From positions 372,001-436,000 of the forward strand of contig NZ_MVBC01000001.1 of the NCBI RefSeq assembly GCF_002007105.1: 64,000 nt of DNA, given 5' to 3'. The stretch's first letter is position 1. Every line of letters begins with the position of its first letter. This document shows positions 27,872 to 35,543 of the stretch, one piece after another. A model generated the notes under the pieces. It worked only from the letters and a program-made list of their open reading frames with translations, was not told the origin of the DNA and did not search any database. Made by a program: the position numbers and the translations under genes. This stretch comes from Hymenobacter sp. CRA2. GTDB lineage: Bacteria; Bacteroidota; Bacteroidia; Cytophagales; Hymenobacteraceae.

Positions 27872-28327
27872 ATGATTTCCCCCCTCACGCCCCAGCAGGA
27901 AGCCGCCCTCGTCGAAGCCATCCGGCAGGCCGAACTGGCTACCTCGGGCGAAATACGGGTGCACCTGGAGGAAGAATGCCCCACGCCGGAGCCCATGGAC
28001 CGGGCCGCGCAGGTGTTCAGCCAGCTGGGCATGCACAAGACGGCGCAGCGCAACGGCGTGCTGTTCTACGTGGCCTGGGCCACGCGGCAGTTTGCCGTCA
28101 TCGGCGACGCGGGCATCAACTCGGCCGTGCCCGACGACTTCTGGGAGCGGACCAAGGAGCTGGTGCTCGACTCGTTTCGGCGCCAGCAGTACGTGCAGGG
28201 TCTGCAGCAGGGCATTCAGCTGGCCGGCGAACAGCTGCGCCGCTACTTCCCCTATAACGCCGCCACCGACCAGAACGAGCTGGACGACTCCATTTCCTAC
28301 GGCGCCCCCAAGCCGCCGCGCCCATGA
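27872..28327 (+). CDS. TPM domain protein (soluble)
   Basis: A 151-residue protein with a TPM_phosphatase-type domain (LTPQQEAALVEAIRQAELATSGEIRVHLEE, NGVLFYVAWATRQFAVIGDAGIN, DDFWERTKELVLDSFRRQQYVQGLQQGI). No signal peptide or membrane helix is visible, unlike the next gene. Its stop overlaps the start of the next gene in an ATGA arrangement (28324-28327), evidence of translational coupling. The family was named from a plant thylakoid phosphatase, but phosphatase activity in bacteria is not assured. Confidence 0.9.
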   Translation: MISPLTPQQEAALVEAIRQAELATSGEIRVHLEEECPTPEPMDRAAQVFSQLGMHKTAQRNGVLFYVAWATRQFAVIGDAGINSAVPDDFWERTKELVLDSFRRQQYVQGLQQGIQLAGEQLRRYFPYNAATDQNELDDSISYGAPKPPRP

Positions 28328-29148
28328 ACCAGCCCTTTCTCCCCCTCCGCCTGGCGCCGCTCACGCTGCTGCTGGCCCTGTGCCTGCTGCTAATGCGTGC
28401 CGGAGCGGCCCAGGATATTCCGCCACGTCCCTCGCCGCCCCGCCTCGTCAACGACTTGGCGGGTCTGCTCACACCCGCGCAGGAGCAGGCGCTGGAGCAG
28501 AAGCTCGTGGCTTACAACGACAGCACTTCCTCGCAGCTGGCCATTGTGACGGTGCCCACCATCGGCAACGATGAAATTGCCAACTACGCCCAGCAGCTGT
28601 TCGAAAGCTGGGGCATCGGGCAGAAAGAGAAGAACAACGGCCTGCTGATCCTCGTGGCTCAGCAGGAGCACAAAGTGAACATCCACACCGGCTACGGGCT
28701 GGAAGGCGCTATTCCAGATGCCTTGGCCAAGCGCATCATCACCAACGTCATTGTGCCGGCATTCAAGGCCGAGCAGTACTACGAGGGCCTCGACGGCGCC
28801 GTGGACCGGCTCTTTGCCCTGGCGGCCGGCGAGTACAAAGCCGATGCGCGTCCTTCGGCGGACTACGCCCAGGACGGTGGCGGCAGCAGCTGGACGTTCT
28901 GGGTTGTCATCGGCTTGCTGGTGCTCTTCCTCATCCTGCGCAGCCGCGGCGGCGGGGGCGGCCGAGGCGGCCGCCGTAGCGGTGGCTTCGGGGGCGGCTT
29001 CTTCCCCATTTTCCTGCCCGGTGGCGGCTTTGGCGGGGGCGGAGGCTTCGGCGGTGGAGGCGGCTGGGGTGGTGGCGGCGGAGGAGGCGGCTTCGGCGGC
29101 TTCGGGGGCGGCTCCTCCGGCGGCGGCGGTGCTTCTGGCAACTGGTAA
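28324..29148 (+). CDS. TPM domain protein with Gly-rich tail (YgcG-like)
   Basis: A 274-residue membrane protein: signal peptide (LTLLLALCLLLMRAGAAQ), periplasmic TPM domain (about residues 35-175; LVNDLAGLLTPAQEQALEQKLV, NNGLLILVAQQEHKVNIHTGYGLEGAIPD), one membrane helix (about 195-212, WTFWVVIGLLVLFLIL) and a tail composed almost only of Gly with Phe, Ser, Trp. This is the usual YgcG layout. It is coupled to the preceding TPM gene and completes the LemA-TPM-TPM operon. Confidence 0.92.
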   Translation: MNQPFLPLRLAPLTLLLALCLLLMRAGAAQDIPPRPSPPRLVNDLAGLLTPAQEQALEQKLVAYNDSTSSQLAIVTVPTIGNDEIANYAQQLFESWGIGQKEKNNGLLILVAQQEHKVNIHTGYGLEGAIPDALAKRIITNVIVPAFKAEQYYEGLDGAVDRLFALAAGEYKADARPSADYAQDGGGSSWTFWVVIGLLVLFLILRSRGGGGGRGGRRSGGFGGGFFPIFLPGGGFGGGGGFGGGGGWGGGGGGGGFGGFGGGSSGGGGASGNW

Positions 29149-29216
29149 GAGTGAAATGGTGAGTTTACCGTCCACGCGGTACCATTTGCACCGACATCTG
29201 CCACACCCAAATCAAG

Positions 29217-29266
29217 AATGCGCAAACGGCCCCGGTACCATTGGTTACCGGGGCCGTTTGCGCATT
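29217..29266. terminator. bidirectional terminator
   Basis: Perfect 21-bp stem (29217-29237 with 29246-29266, starting AATGCGCAAACGGCC) between the convergent LemA operon and the DUF1684 gene. Confidence 0.8.
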
Positions 29267-29299
29267 TCGGGCAGCTGAAACGCCACCTCACCATTTCAC

Positions 29300-29938
29300 C
29301 TAATGGTCGCTGCGTACGCCTGCTTTGATGGGCACGGGCAGGCGGTTCTCGGCGGGTGGCACCGGGCAGGAGTAGTTGCCGCCATAGGCACAGTACGGGT
29401 TGTAGGCGCGGTTGAAGTCCAGCCAGATGGTGTTGCCGCGGGGTGCACGCAGGTCGAGGTAGCGGCCGCCACCGTAGCTACCGTGGCCGTTGGTGGGGTC
29501 GGTAAAGGGCAGAAACAGGTAATCCTCGAAGCCCGGCTTCTGCTTCAGCTCCAGGCTTTCGTACACATTCAGGGCCAGCTCCTGCCCCTGCAGGCGGAAG
29601 TGCAGCGTGCCAAACTTGCGGTAGAGCGGCTGGCGCAGGGTACTGGTTTTCATCAGAAACGGCGCCGAAATGGAGTCGCGCACCAAGTGGGCTTCCACGT
29701 AGTAGCCGTAGTCGACGGGGAAATACGGTAGCCCCGTGAACGTGCGCTGCGCCTCCGCCGACAGCGGCGACCGAGCCGGGTCGCGGTACTCAGCGTCCAG
29801 TTCGCGCTGAAAAGCGGCAATGGCCTCGTGGTGTTCCGCGGCTGTGAGTCGGGCAGCCGGCGTTTGGGCTACTGCGGCCGCAGCCGAGGCCAGGCTGCAT
29901 ACCGTGCCCAGCGCCAGCCGGCAGATGATGGTTTTCAT
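29300..29938 (-). CDS. DUF1684 family secreted protein
   Basis: A 212-residue exported protein with signal peptide (MKTIICRLALGTVCSLASAAAAVAQ). It carries the DUF1684 core: FQRELDAEYRDPARSPLSAE, YFPVDYGYYVEAHLVRD, FTDPTNGHGSYGGGRYLDL, IWLDFNRAYNPYCAYGGNYSCPVPP. The last element (NxxYxPYCAY...CPxPP) is the strongest family signature. The family is widespread and enzymatically uncharacterised. ATG 29938 is preferred to a TTG two codons upstream. Confidence 0.92.
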   Translation of the reverse strand: MKTIICRLALGTVCSLASAAAAVAQTPAARLTAAEHHEAIAAFQRELDAEYRDPARSPLSAEAQRTFTGLPYFPVDYGYYVEAHLVRDSISAPFLMKTSTLRQPLYRKFGTLHFRLQGQELALNVYESLELKQKPGFEDYLFLPFTDPTNGHGSYGGGRYLDLRAPRGNTIWLDFNRAYNPYCAYGGNYSCPVPPAENRLPVPIKAGVRSDH

Positions 29939-29956
29939 ACCCAAAAATAGCTGCCT

Positions 29957-30583
29957 TTACTCCTGCCCGGAAGCAGGGTCATCCGGCGCTACCTGTTTGT
30001 AGAAGGGCAGCTCGTAGAAGGGCCGCAGCAACCGGATGACATCGAGGGCATCGGCTACGGCCTGGTGAGCCACGGTCTGGTCCTCAAACTTCGCCCGCGC
30101 CTTGCAAATGACCATGGTGGGCAGGCGCGAGTCCTTGCGCCAGTTCAGGTAAAATGCCGCCGGGTCGAGCATGGCCGGCTCGGCCCGCACCAGCGCGCCC
30201 CAACCGGGTAGCTGCCGCAGAAAGAGCAAGTCGAAGGAAGCTATGTTTTTGCCGGCCATCGTCACGGTTACGCAGCCTTTTTTATCCGGCTTGAAGCCCT
30301 GCGCCAGCAGCCACTCCCGCAGCTGCGGCAACAGTTCCGCGGCGGTGCACACGTCGGGCTGGTCGGCGGGCGCATCGGCCAGCTCCTGCAGCAGGCCCGC
30401 GTTCAGCGCCAGCGCCCCGGCCGTGCCGATGTACTCGCTGTGCCGCACCGCCCGCCGGAAGGTCGGCAGTTCGGCCAGCGGCCGCGGATGCTTGGTATCC
30501 TCCACTACGGCCGCCAGCTCGATAATCTGGTGGCGTTCGGGCTGATTGCCGGTCATTTCGAGGTCGAGGGAAACGTAGCGCAT
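29957..30583 (-). CDS. DEDDh-type 3'-5' exonuclease
   Basis: A 208-residue single-domain exonuclease of the RNase T/DnaQ superfamily. The first metal ligands are in YVSLDLEMTGNQPERHQIIELAAV (DxE), the middle Asp is probably in KNIASFDLLFLRQL, and the last motif VAHQAVADALDVIRLL has HxxxxD. All four acidic residues and the catalytic His are visible. The substrate is not known; members trim RNA ends or DNA 3' ends. It lies 18 bp upstream of the DUF1684 gene on the same strand and may be cotranscribed. Confidence 0.9.
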   Translation of the reverse strand: MRYVSLDLEMTGNQPERHQIIELAAVVEDTKHPRPLAELPTFRRAVRHSEYIGTAGALALNAGLLQELADAPADQPDVCTAAELLPQLREWLLAQGFKPDKKGCVTVTMAGKNIASFDLLFLRQLPGWGALVRAEPAMLDPAAFYLNWRKDSRLPTMVICKARAKFEDQTVAHQAVADALDVIRLLRPFYELPFYKQVAPDDPASGQE

Positions 30584-30652
30584 AGGCTGTGCTTACGAAT
30601 GGGAAGCCTGGGTGTTAGTTGTGCTCAGGCCGATTAAGAGCCTGTTGGGGAA

Positions 30653-31417
30653 TTACTGTAGCCGGTTGAGGCAGAGACTGACATTGGCCCAGAGCATCCA
30701 GGCGGCGTGGCTTTCGGGTGTGTACTCGTAGTCCATGACGAGACGCCGGAAGAAGTTAAGCCATGCAAACGTACGCTCAACGACCCAACGGGGCCCCATT
30801 GGCACAACCCCCTGAGCAGTAGGGGACCGGCCAGACACCTCCTCATGGCGGAGCCCCCGCGCCCGTAAGCCTTCGGCGAAGTGGCCGCGGTAAGCGCTAT
30901 CCGTGACCATAGGGGTCAGGCGCGGCCCCCAATGCCGGCGCTCCAGGAGTAACGGGGCGGCTCCACGGCTGTCGTGCTGGTTGGCCGCGCGGCTGCGGCC
31001 AGCCCAGACCCGCCCGTCATCGACCAGCAACTGCCGCCTACGCCCGTTGATGCACTTGCCGCCGTCCGTGCCCCGGTGCTCGGCAATGCGCGGGGCGAGC
31101 TGGACGCTTTGGCTGTCCAGGCACAGCACATCGGGCGTAGTCGCCTGCCCGTGCGCTTGGCGGTCCGCCTGGTTCAGTGCTTGGTTCAAGCGCTGCAGCG
31201 TGCCGTCTTGCTGCCAGCGCCGGAAGTAGTAATACACGGCTGTCCATTTCGGAAACGCCGCCGGCAGGCACCGCCATTGGCAACCCGTGCAGCATATGTA
31301 GCGCAACGCTTCCACCACGCGCCGCAGGCACAGGCGCCGTTGGCGTTGCACCGGCAGCAGCCAGGCTATACCTTGCCACTGCGAGTCAGTAAGGGGTTGA
31401 TAGCCGCCAACCATCAT
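30653..31417 (-). CDS. IS5-family transposase
   Basis: A 254-residue DDE transposase in one frame. The N-terminal DUF4096-type domain (YQPLTDSQWQGIAWLLP, RRVVEALRYICCTGCQWRCLP) is followed by the catalytic triad Asp101 (VLCLDSQSVQ), Asp173 (MVTDSAYRG) and Glu214 (RWVVERTFAWLNFFRRL). It is complete, so the element may be active. The stop codon lies within the left inverted repeat, as in compact IS ends. Confidence 0.93.
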   Translation of the reverse strand: MMVGGYQPLTDSQWQGIAWLLPVQRQRRLCLRRVVEALRYICCTGCQWRCLPAAFPKWTAVYYYFRRWQQDGTLQRLNQALNQADRQAHGQATTPDVLCLDSQSVQLAPRIAEHRGTDGGKCINGRRRQLLVDDGRVWAGRSRAANQHDSRGAAPLLLERRHWGPRLTPMVTDSAYRGHFAEGLRARGLRHEEVSGRSPTAQGVVPMGPRWVVERTFAWLNFFRRLVMDYEYTPESHAAWMLWANVSLCLNRLQ

Positions 31418-31497
31418 GCGGGATGGAGCCCAGGAACTCAGTCCGCAACTTCCTGGCTCGTTGCTATTTACTTCTCCGCTAGGGCTGGTTCGTCGCT

Positions 31498-31923
31498 ATG
31501 AAATATTTCCTCGCAGCTTTGCTGCTGCTGAATGTGGGGTGCCAGCAAACGCCGCCAGATACCCCTACATGTTCCTCTTCGTTCTCCCTACTCGATACCA
31601 ATGCCATCGGCGAAAACCAGTACGAGCATTTCGTGGTGCTGAACGGGTACGAAGACGCCTGCTTTTCGCGCGTGGCATTCACAAAACTGGCGCGTGCCTA
31701 TGCGGATACGGTTCGCCGCAACACGCCCGTGCTGTACGTGACCTTCTTGCGGCCCGCTAGCCGAGAGTTCTACGACAGCCACGAACCGGATATTGCCGGC
31801 TTGCTCGCTTACCAGATCGTGAAGTGCCGCATGGATGGGCGGCGGGTAGACCAGATATCGATTGGTGCCTATGGGAAGGAGAAGACGTTTAGTGCAGAGA
31901 ACAACACCTTAATCGAGCAATAG
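31498..31923 (+). CDS. lipoprotein gene carried inside the IS element
   Basis: A 141-residue lipoprotein (MKYFLAALLLLNVGCQQ, lipobox LNVGC). The mature part has about 120 residues of unknown fold (YEHFVVLNGYEDACFSRVAF, TPVLYVTFLRPASREFYDSH, VDQISIGAYGKEKTF). No resistance, toxin or immunity family is recognised. It is divergent from the transposase, 80 bp apart, and ends 30 bp before the right inverted repeat. Either it is a passenger gene moved by the element or it was captured by end rearrangement. Confidence 0.72.
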   Translation: MKYFLAALLLLNVGCQQTPPDTPTCSSSFSLLDTNAIGENQYEHFVVLNGYEDACFSRVAFTKLARAYADTVRRNTPVLYVTFLRPASREFYDSHEPDIAGLLAYQIVKCRMDGRRVDQISIGAYGKEKTFSAENNTLIEQ

Positions 31924-31972
31924 CGAACTATTCAGCAGCAGCTTAACCTGCCAAATCCCCAACAGGCTCTAA

Positions 31973-32428
31973 GCATAGTAACCTGTTTTACCAAGACGAC
32001 TGCGAAGCAAAATAGTAGCAAAGTTTACTTACTGGATTCAAGCTTGGTGGCTGCTTCAGCGCACCAATTTAGGGCCTCCTGCCGCACCCGTGAGCATGCC
32101 GCTCCGGCAATGATTTCGGGACAGCAGCTATTGGAGTTGTGCCTGAAAAACCGAGAACGGTCATACTGAGCCCTGTCGAAACATCTCTAGCGCTTCGTTG
32201 CGCCTCCCCCGGCCCTCTCTCCGAAAAAGGAGAGGGGGAGCCAGGCAGAGCGGTAGAAATGCTTCGGCTGGGCTCAGCGTGATGTTCCGGAGGAACCAAG
32301 CCACATTTTAGACACCACCCGAATGCAGTGCTGCCCGAAGGCAGCACTGCATTCGGGTGGAGGAGCAGCGGCAGACTTGTCTAAGACTGCCATAACCTGT
32401 AATCTTGGTCCGTCTTACCCACCAATCT
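31973..32428. other. intergenic region with REP-like repeats and long hairpin
   Basis: No gene is supported in this 456-bp gap. It holds CTGAGCCCTGTCGAAACATCTC-like and GCTTCGGCTGGGCTCAGC-like sequences (about 32165-32280), another copy of the CCCTCTCC-GAAAAA-GGAGAGGG hairpin (about 32210-32240), the 46-bp palindrome described separately, and a TAATCTTG box (32400-32407) 21 bp before the next start codon. Confidence 0.7.
32315..32360. repeat. perfect 21-bp stem palindrome
   Basis: Arms 32315-32335 (CCACCCGAATGCAGTGCTGCC) and 32340-32360 are perfectly complementary around a CGAA loop. No T-run follows on either strand, so a simple terminator is not the best reading. Arms are quoted only in part in the sequence context; the stem begins CCACCCGAATGC. 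Confidence 0.8.
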
Positions 32429-35188
32429 ATGCCAAATATCTACCTCGCTTCAGCCCGTACGTGGCTTATTTTTATTGCCTTGCTGCTTGGCAGACTGCAT
32501 TTCACCCGGGCGCAGCAACTACAGGAAAGCCTCTGGACCACGGACGGCGAGGTAACGGCGCTGGAGCATACCGGCTCTACGCTCTACGTTGGCGGCCAAT
32601 TCCACTACGTAGGCCCCCGCACGGGTGGCGCTGCGCCGGTAGAGGCTACCACGGGCGCACTACAAGCGGGTTTTCCCGTTATCAATGGCCCGGTGTACAC
32701 CAGCATCCCCGATGGCAACGGCGGGTGGTACCTCGGCGGCGCGTTTGACCAGGTGGGCACCTATACGCGCAACAGCCTCGTCCACGTTCTCTCCGACTTT
32801 ACCGTCGACCCGGCCTTCAACCCCACGGGTGGCTATACGGGCATCGGCACCTACAGCATTTCCGTCAAGAGCTTGGCGCGCGTGGGTTCCACACTTTACG
32901 TAGCAGGAGGCTTTCAGTACCTCGGGCGCAATTTCCGCCAGAATCTGGGTGCCGTAGACCTGACCACGAATACCGTCACGAGCTGGACGAACAGCACCAA
33001 CTACGTCGTCAACGCCATTGCGGCGGGTGCCAACGCGCTTTACCTCTGCGGCGACTTTACGACGGTGCAAAACACGGCGCGGCCGCACGCGGCGGCCGTC
33101 AGCCTGACCACCGGCGCCCTGCTCCCGTGGAACCCCACCATCACCTATAGCCAAGGGTCCTCACGGTTTTACACGGCAGCAGTGCTGGGCTCGGTGGTAT
33201 ACCTGGGCGGCCAAGAGCTGGGCTCGGGCAGCAACTGGGACACCGGTCTGCTGGCCCTCGATGCTGCTACAGCCCAACCCGTTGCGCAGTGGCGGGCCGC
33301 GCTGCCCGGCCCCACCCGCGCCTTGCTGATCGACAACAACCGCCTGTATGCCGGCGGCCAATTTGCCAGCAATACCACTGGCATTCAAATTCTGGAGCCG
33401 GCCACGGGTGCCGCTGTGGCGACGCCCATTGCCATGGAGGGCGCCGTGTACGCGCTGGCGCTGCGCAACGGCATTCTCTACGCGGGGGGTACGTTTGAAG
33501 AATGCGGGGGAATGCCCCACCGCCGCCTGGCCGCCTTCGACGCGGCTACGGGTGCGCTACAAACCTGGGCGGCCCACACGAACAGTACCGTTCAGACCCT
33601 GACCGTCGGCAACAACACGCTTTACGTCGGCGGCACGCTCAGCTCTGTCGGGGGGCTACCGCGCTCCTACGCGGCCGCCTTCAACGCTGCCACCGGCCAG
33701 CCCACGGCCTGGAACCCGGCTCCCAATGGGCCCGTGCAGGCACTACGCCGGTACGGCCGCAATATGTTCCTGGGGGGCAAATTCTCGCGGCTGGGCGCCT
33801 CTGTGCGCAGCAACCTAGCGCAAGTCGACACCCTGACGGGCCAGCCCACGGCGTGGCAGGTCAGCGCCGAGCCGGCTTCGGAAGGTGTGCGGGCGCTGGT
33901 TGTGGATGCCGACAGCATCTTGCACGTGGGTGGCACGTTCACGTCGCTGGCTCAGCAGCCGCGCTGGGGCTACGGCGCCGTGCACGCGCGTACGGGCCAG
34001 CTGCGGCCGCTGCTGCCCGCCGGTCAGCTTACTTACCGCGTATATGGCCTGGCGCTGTCGGGCGATACGCTCTACGCCGCCGGCGACAACACCAACACCT
34101 CTGGCTTGTACGAAGTCGTGCTGAGCTCGGGCAGCAGCCGCAACCTGCTGTCCACGGCTTACTTCGTCAATGGCTTTGCCGAGATGAACGCCGTGGCCGT
34201 GGTGGGCAACCGGGTGTACGCGGGCGGCTACGGCGCTTACTACCCCACGGGCAACTTTCCAGGCCAACCCTGCGTGGTGGCCTTCGACCGACGCACCGCG
34301 GCCCTGATCAACTGGGACCCTGGCCTGCGCAACTGGGGCTCGGCCAACCCTTATGCCAGCCCCCGTGCAAACGCTATAGCCACGGAAGGCAACAAGGTGT
34401 ACATCGGCGGGCAGTACATGGGACCCACTACCTCCTCGGTTCCCAGCTCCTCGCCGGGCACCAACACCTACGCCTACTCCCTGCTGGCCGTCGACTCGCT
34501 CGTGGCGGGATACTGCGCCCCCTGGAAGGCCTACTTCACCAGCTGGCACGACTACCAATCGTCGCTGGACATGGAGGTGAAGGCCTTGCTGGTTAAGGAC
34601 GGCAAAGTCTACGTCGGCGGCTCGTTCCGCAACATCAACGGGCAAGCCCGCTACGGGCTGGCCTGCCTGAGCGCCGCAGCCAGCGCGGCCAACGCCATCA
34701 ATTTCACGGCGCCGCCTGCTCTTGTAGCCGGCGCACCCTACACCCTGCAAGCCAGCGCTTTGGCCGGGCTACCGGTGCGCTTTCGGGTGGTAAGGGGCAC
34801 GGCCACGCTGGCCGGAAACCGCCTCACCGTACCCGCCGCAGGCACGGTAGAGGTAGAAGCCTATCAATACGGCAGCGCCGCCTACGACGCGGCCCCCAGC
34901 GTGCGGCGCACCATCACCGTTACGGCTTCGCCTACGGCTGCTACTACCCCGGGCACGGTCCTGCGTCTGCACCCCAATCCGGCCACGGACTACGTGTCGG
35001 TGCCCGTGAATGTGGCCGGCCCGGTAGAGGTGCGTCTGTACAACTTGCAAGGGCAATTGGTGTTGGTGCATACGGCGGCCACCCGTCAGGCCATAACGCT
35101 GGACCTGACCAGCTTGCCGGCCGGCGTGTACCTGACGGAAGTCACTGGCCCTAATTACCGCGCCACCAGCCGTTTACTGAAGCAATAA
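32429..35188 (+). CDS. propeller-repeat protein with T9SS sorting domain
   Basis: A 919-residue secreted protein related in plan to the delta-60 protein at 2647. Signal peptide (TWLIFIALLLGRLHFTRAQQ); then 12 or more propeller-like repeats centred on LYVGG (GSTLYVGGQFHYVG, NRLYAGGQFASN, NTLYVGGTLSSVGG, GKVYVGGSFRNING). A Bacteroidetes-type Ig-like segment follows (about residues 765-840, INFTAPPALVAGAPYTLQA), and a type A T9SS C-terminal domain (about 845-919: LRLHPNPATDYVSV to YRATSRLLKQ). Role unknown; such proteins are exported across the outer membrane and either released or attached to the surface. ATG 32429 opens the signal peptide. Confidence 0.9.
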   Translation: MPNIYLASARTWLIFIALLLGRLHFTRAQQLQESLWTTDGEVTALEHTGSTLYVGGQFHYVGPRTGGAAPVEATTGALQAGFPVINGPVYTSIPDGNGGWYLGGAFDQVGTYTRNSLVHVLSDFTVDPAFNPTGGYTGIGTYSISVKSLARVGSTLYVAGGFQYLGRNFRQNLGAVDLTTNTVTSWTNSTNYVVNAIAAGANALYLCGDFTTVQNTARPHAAAVSLTTGALLPWNPTITYSQGSSRFYTAAVLGSVVYLGGQELGSGSNWDTGLLALDAATAQPVAQWRAALPGPTRALLIDNNRLYAGGQFASNTTGIQILEPATGAAVATPIAMEGAVYALALRNGILYAGGTFEECGGMPHRRLAAFDAATGALQTWAAHTNSTVQTLTVGNNTLYVGGTLSSVGGLPRSYAAAFNAATGQPTAWNPAPNGPVQALRRYGRNMFLGGKFSRLGASVRSNLAQVDTLTGQPTAWQVSAEPASEGVRALVVDADSILHVGGTFTSLAQQPRWGYGAVHARTGQLRPLLPAGQLTYRVYGLALSGDTLYAAGDNTNTSGLYEVVLSSGSSRNLLSTAYFVNGFAEMNAVAVVGNRVYAGGYGAYYPTGNFPGQPCVVAFDRRTAALINWDPGLRNWGSANPYASPRANAIATEGNKVYIGGQYMGPTTSSVPSSSPGTNTYAYSLLAVDSLVAGYCAPWKAYFTSWHDYQSSLDMEVKALLVKDGKVYVGGSFRNINGQARYGLACLSAAASAANAINFTAPPALVAGAPYTLQASALAGLPVRFRVVRGTATLAGNRLTVPAAGTVEVEAYQYGSAAYDAAPSVRRTITVTASPTAATTPGTVLRLHPNPATDYVSVPVNVAGPVEVRLYNLQGQLVLVHTAATRQAITLDLTSLPAGVYLTEVTGPNYRATSRLLKQ

Positions 35189-35543
35189 CGGCAGGCCGCG
35201 GCGGCACGGCCCACGGGGCAATCAGCACGTAGGCAGCCGCCTGCTGCTGGTTACTACGTGCCCGGCACTTGCTCGCTGAATAGTTAAGGACGCCTTTACC
35301 GGCTGCCCTGGGTTGGTCAGGTGCAGTGCGGGCCGCTGCTTCGCCCCGTGCTATCCGGAGAATGAACCCAACCATCCCAAAAAGGAGTACACCTTTTTCG
35401 TACGCGGTAGAGGCCCTGAATCTTCCCGGGTGTATGCGCCTCTATTCGTACCTGATTAGCTGTTTCCTACCGTGGCCGGCCGGTGCATCTTCGCCTCGGC
35501 CGATGGTGCATCCCGGGCTGCCGTCCCGTACTTTCGCCTTCCT
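35189..35543. other. 355-bp gap before polA
   Basis: No gene or RNA is supported. The last bases contain a TACTTTCG box (35529-35536) only 8 bp before the polA start codon, which, if used as a -7 element, would give an almost leaderless transcript. Nothing else recognisable is seen. Confidence 0.5.

Larger units (their letters stand above)
30638..31969 (-). mobile_element. IS5-family element with extra lipoprotein gene
   Basis: A 1332-bp unit bounded by inverted repeats GAGCCTGTTGGGGA (30638-30651 and complement at 31956-31969; 16 of 17 positions match when extended). It is flanked by 3-bp direct repeats TAA (30635-30637 and 31970-31972), the TNA-type duplication of several IS5 subgroups. 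It holds a transposase gene on the minus strand and an unrelated lipoprotein gene on the plus strand. Typical IS5 elements of this kind are 850-950 bp; the extra 480 bp is the lipoprotein gene. Confidence 0.8.

Noticed and set aside
28324-29148. Glycine-rich tail as a structural or silk-like repeat
   Set aside because: The same Gly/Phe/Ser tail is usual in YgcG-type TPM proteins and needs no special explanation.
31418-31497. Inner right end of the IS element just upstream of the transposase
   Set aside because: A CTGGCTC word at about 31452 resembles the repeat end weakly, but the match is short, while the outer copy at 31956-31969 matches 14 bases perfectly and has the TAA duplication.
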